Origin: a virus
DNA length: 64,000 nt
IMG/VR virus record: IMGVR_UViG_3300032334_001259
Coordinates: 248,001 to 312,000 of that record
Strand: one strand, 5' to 3'
In this document: one piece after another, positions 63,742-64,000 of the stretch
Numbering within the stretch: the first letter of the stretch is position 1
Layout: every line of letters starts with the position of its first letter
Program-made: the position numbers and the translations under genes
The notes under the pieces: model-generated
The model's input: only the letters and a program-made list of their open reading frames with translations
The model's database searches: none
What the model was told of the DNA's origin: nothing

Positions 63742-64000
63742 CTTGTGTCACTCCAACGTTATTTGAACTACCTGTTACATCAACTTTTGCATCAAAACCA
63801 GTAGCGCCAGCAGGACCACTTTGTTGAACGCTTACTACATTACTGTCACCAGTTGCTTTAATATCAGCCTTTGCACCTAACATATTAGTAGTGCTACTGT
63901 TGATACTTGCATTATTATTGTCACCAGTTACAGCAATACCCATAGTGCTTTTTGCACTTGCAGTCACACTTAATGTATTTCCACTACCAGTTGCGTTTGC
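63665..64000 (-). CDS. Curlin-like/Gly-Asn-rich repeat protein, start outside window
   Basis: The reading frame continues past the right edge; an internal Met near 63967 is not the start. Repeats of the form GDNNNASINSS, GDSNVVSVQQSG, GSSNNVGVTQGG, GSNNSITVNSS are curlin-like and similar to the 176-residue protein. Probably a large extracellular repeat protein forming one cluster with FecR. Confidence 0.7.
   Translation of the reverse strand, partial: ANATGSGNTLSVTASAKSTMGIAVTGDNNNASINSSTTNMLGAKADIKATGDSNVVSVQQSGPAGATGFDAKVDVTGSSNNVGVTQGGTIDSKVDIKSNGSNNSITVNSSN

Noticed and set aside
1-64000. Bacterial chromosome or integrated prophage
   Set aside because: No ribosomal, tRNA-synthetase or core metabolic operons, no integrase or attachment sites, and T4-type replication, late promoter and lysis genes throughout.
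1-64000. CRISPR arrays or insertion sequences
   Set aside because: No regularly spaced identical repeats with unique spacers and no transposase; the repeats seen are coding fibre repeats or the short repeats at 26445-26542.

Overview
The window looks like part of the genome of a large, lytic, T4-related myovirus that is AT-rich (roughly two thirds A+T by eye). I see no rRNA, ribosomal proteins, integrase, transposase or CRISPR array. Instead there are T4-type replication and repair genes: a gp44-like clamp loader ATPase, PhoH, a gp31-like co-chaperonin, RNA ligase 1, a polynucleotide kinase/phosphatase split into two genes, and a DexA-like exonuclease. There is also a MazG-like pyrophosphatase, a holin/spanin cassette, a GH19 endolysin, large fibre proteins, five tRNAs and tRNA-linked homing endonucleases. 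The host is probably a Gram-negative bacterium, because there is a spanin pair. A GTA-type 3TM holin, a YdcH-like protein and a PlcP-Agt lipid-remodelling pair of alphaproteobacterial type point to an alphaproteobacterium; that is inference.

Layout. 0-6.4 kb (minus): ClpA-like unfoldase, DnaJ, holin, o-spanin and i-spanin. 6.5-11.3 kb: PhoH, clamp loader, co-chaperonin, a DnaE-like fragment and MazG. 11.3-18.3 kb: three virion/fibre proteins. 18.3-21.4 kb: A-type Fe-S carrier, IF-1 and small unknowns. 21.5-29.1 kb: accessory metabolism (asparagine-synthase-like enzyme, two radical SAM enzymes, gamma-glutamylcyclotransferase, 2OG oxygenase, secreted nuclease). 29.1-33.7 kb: overlapping small genes and RNA ligase. 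33.7-38.3 kb: a third radical SAM enzyme, an arginyltransferase-like protein and an amidinotransferase. 38.3-44.9 kb: five tRNAs mixed with nucleases, SGNH hydrolases, a nucleosidase and the endolysin. 45-49 kb: SprT, kinase and phosphatase, methyltransferase. 49-52 kb: three late proteins that look packaged in the capsid. 52-56 kb: SpeD-like enzyme, exonuclease, small membrane proteins and a fibrinogen-domain protein. 56-64 kb: CHASE2 cyclase, GHKL ATPase, an orphan ncRNA, Agt and PlcP, and FecR plus curlin-like proteins.

Two promoter classes can be read directly. One is host-like: TTGACA, a 16-17 nt spacer, then TATATT. The other is T4-late-like: (TA)TAAATA. Both often end only 4-9 nt before an ATG with no Shine-Dalgarno sequence, which predicts leaderless mRNAs for about sixteen genes. 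Two other genes have a promoter inside a hairpin that would hide the ribosome-binding site on read-through transcripts, the logic known from T4 late genes. The most interesting accessory elements are the PlcP-Agt pair (predicted to replace host phospholipids with glycolipids), the roughly 132-nt tRNA-shaped ncRNA at 60160-60291, and four proteins with T4-like capsid-targeting leaders. The cyclase, FecR and curlin-like set and the homing endonucleases whose 3' ends run through tRNA promoters and tRNAs also stand out.
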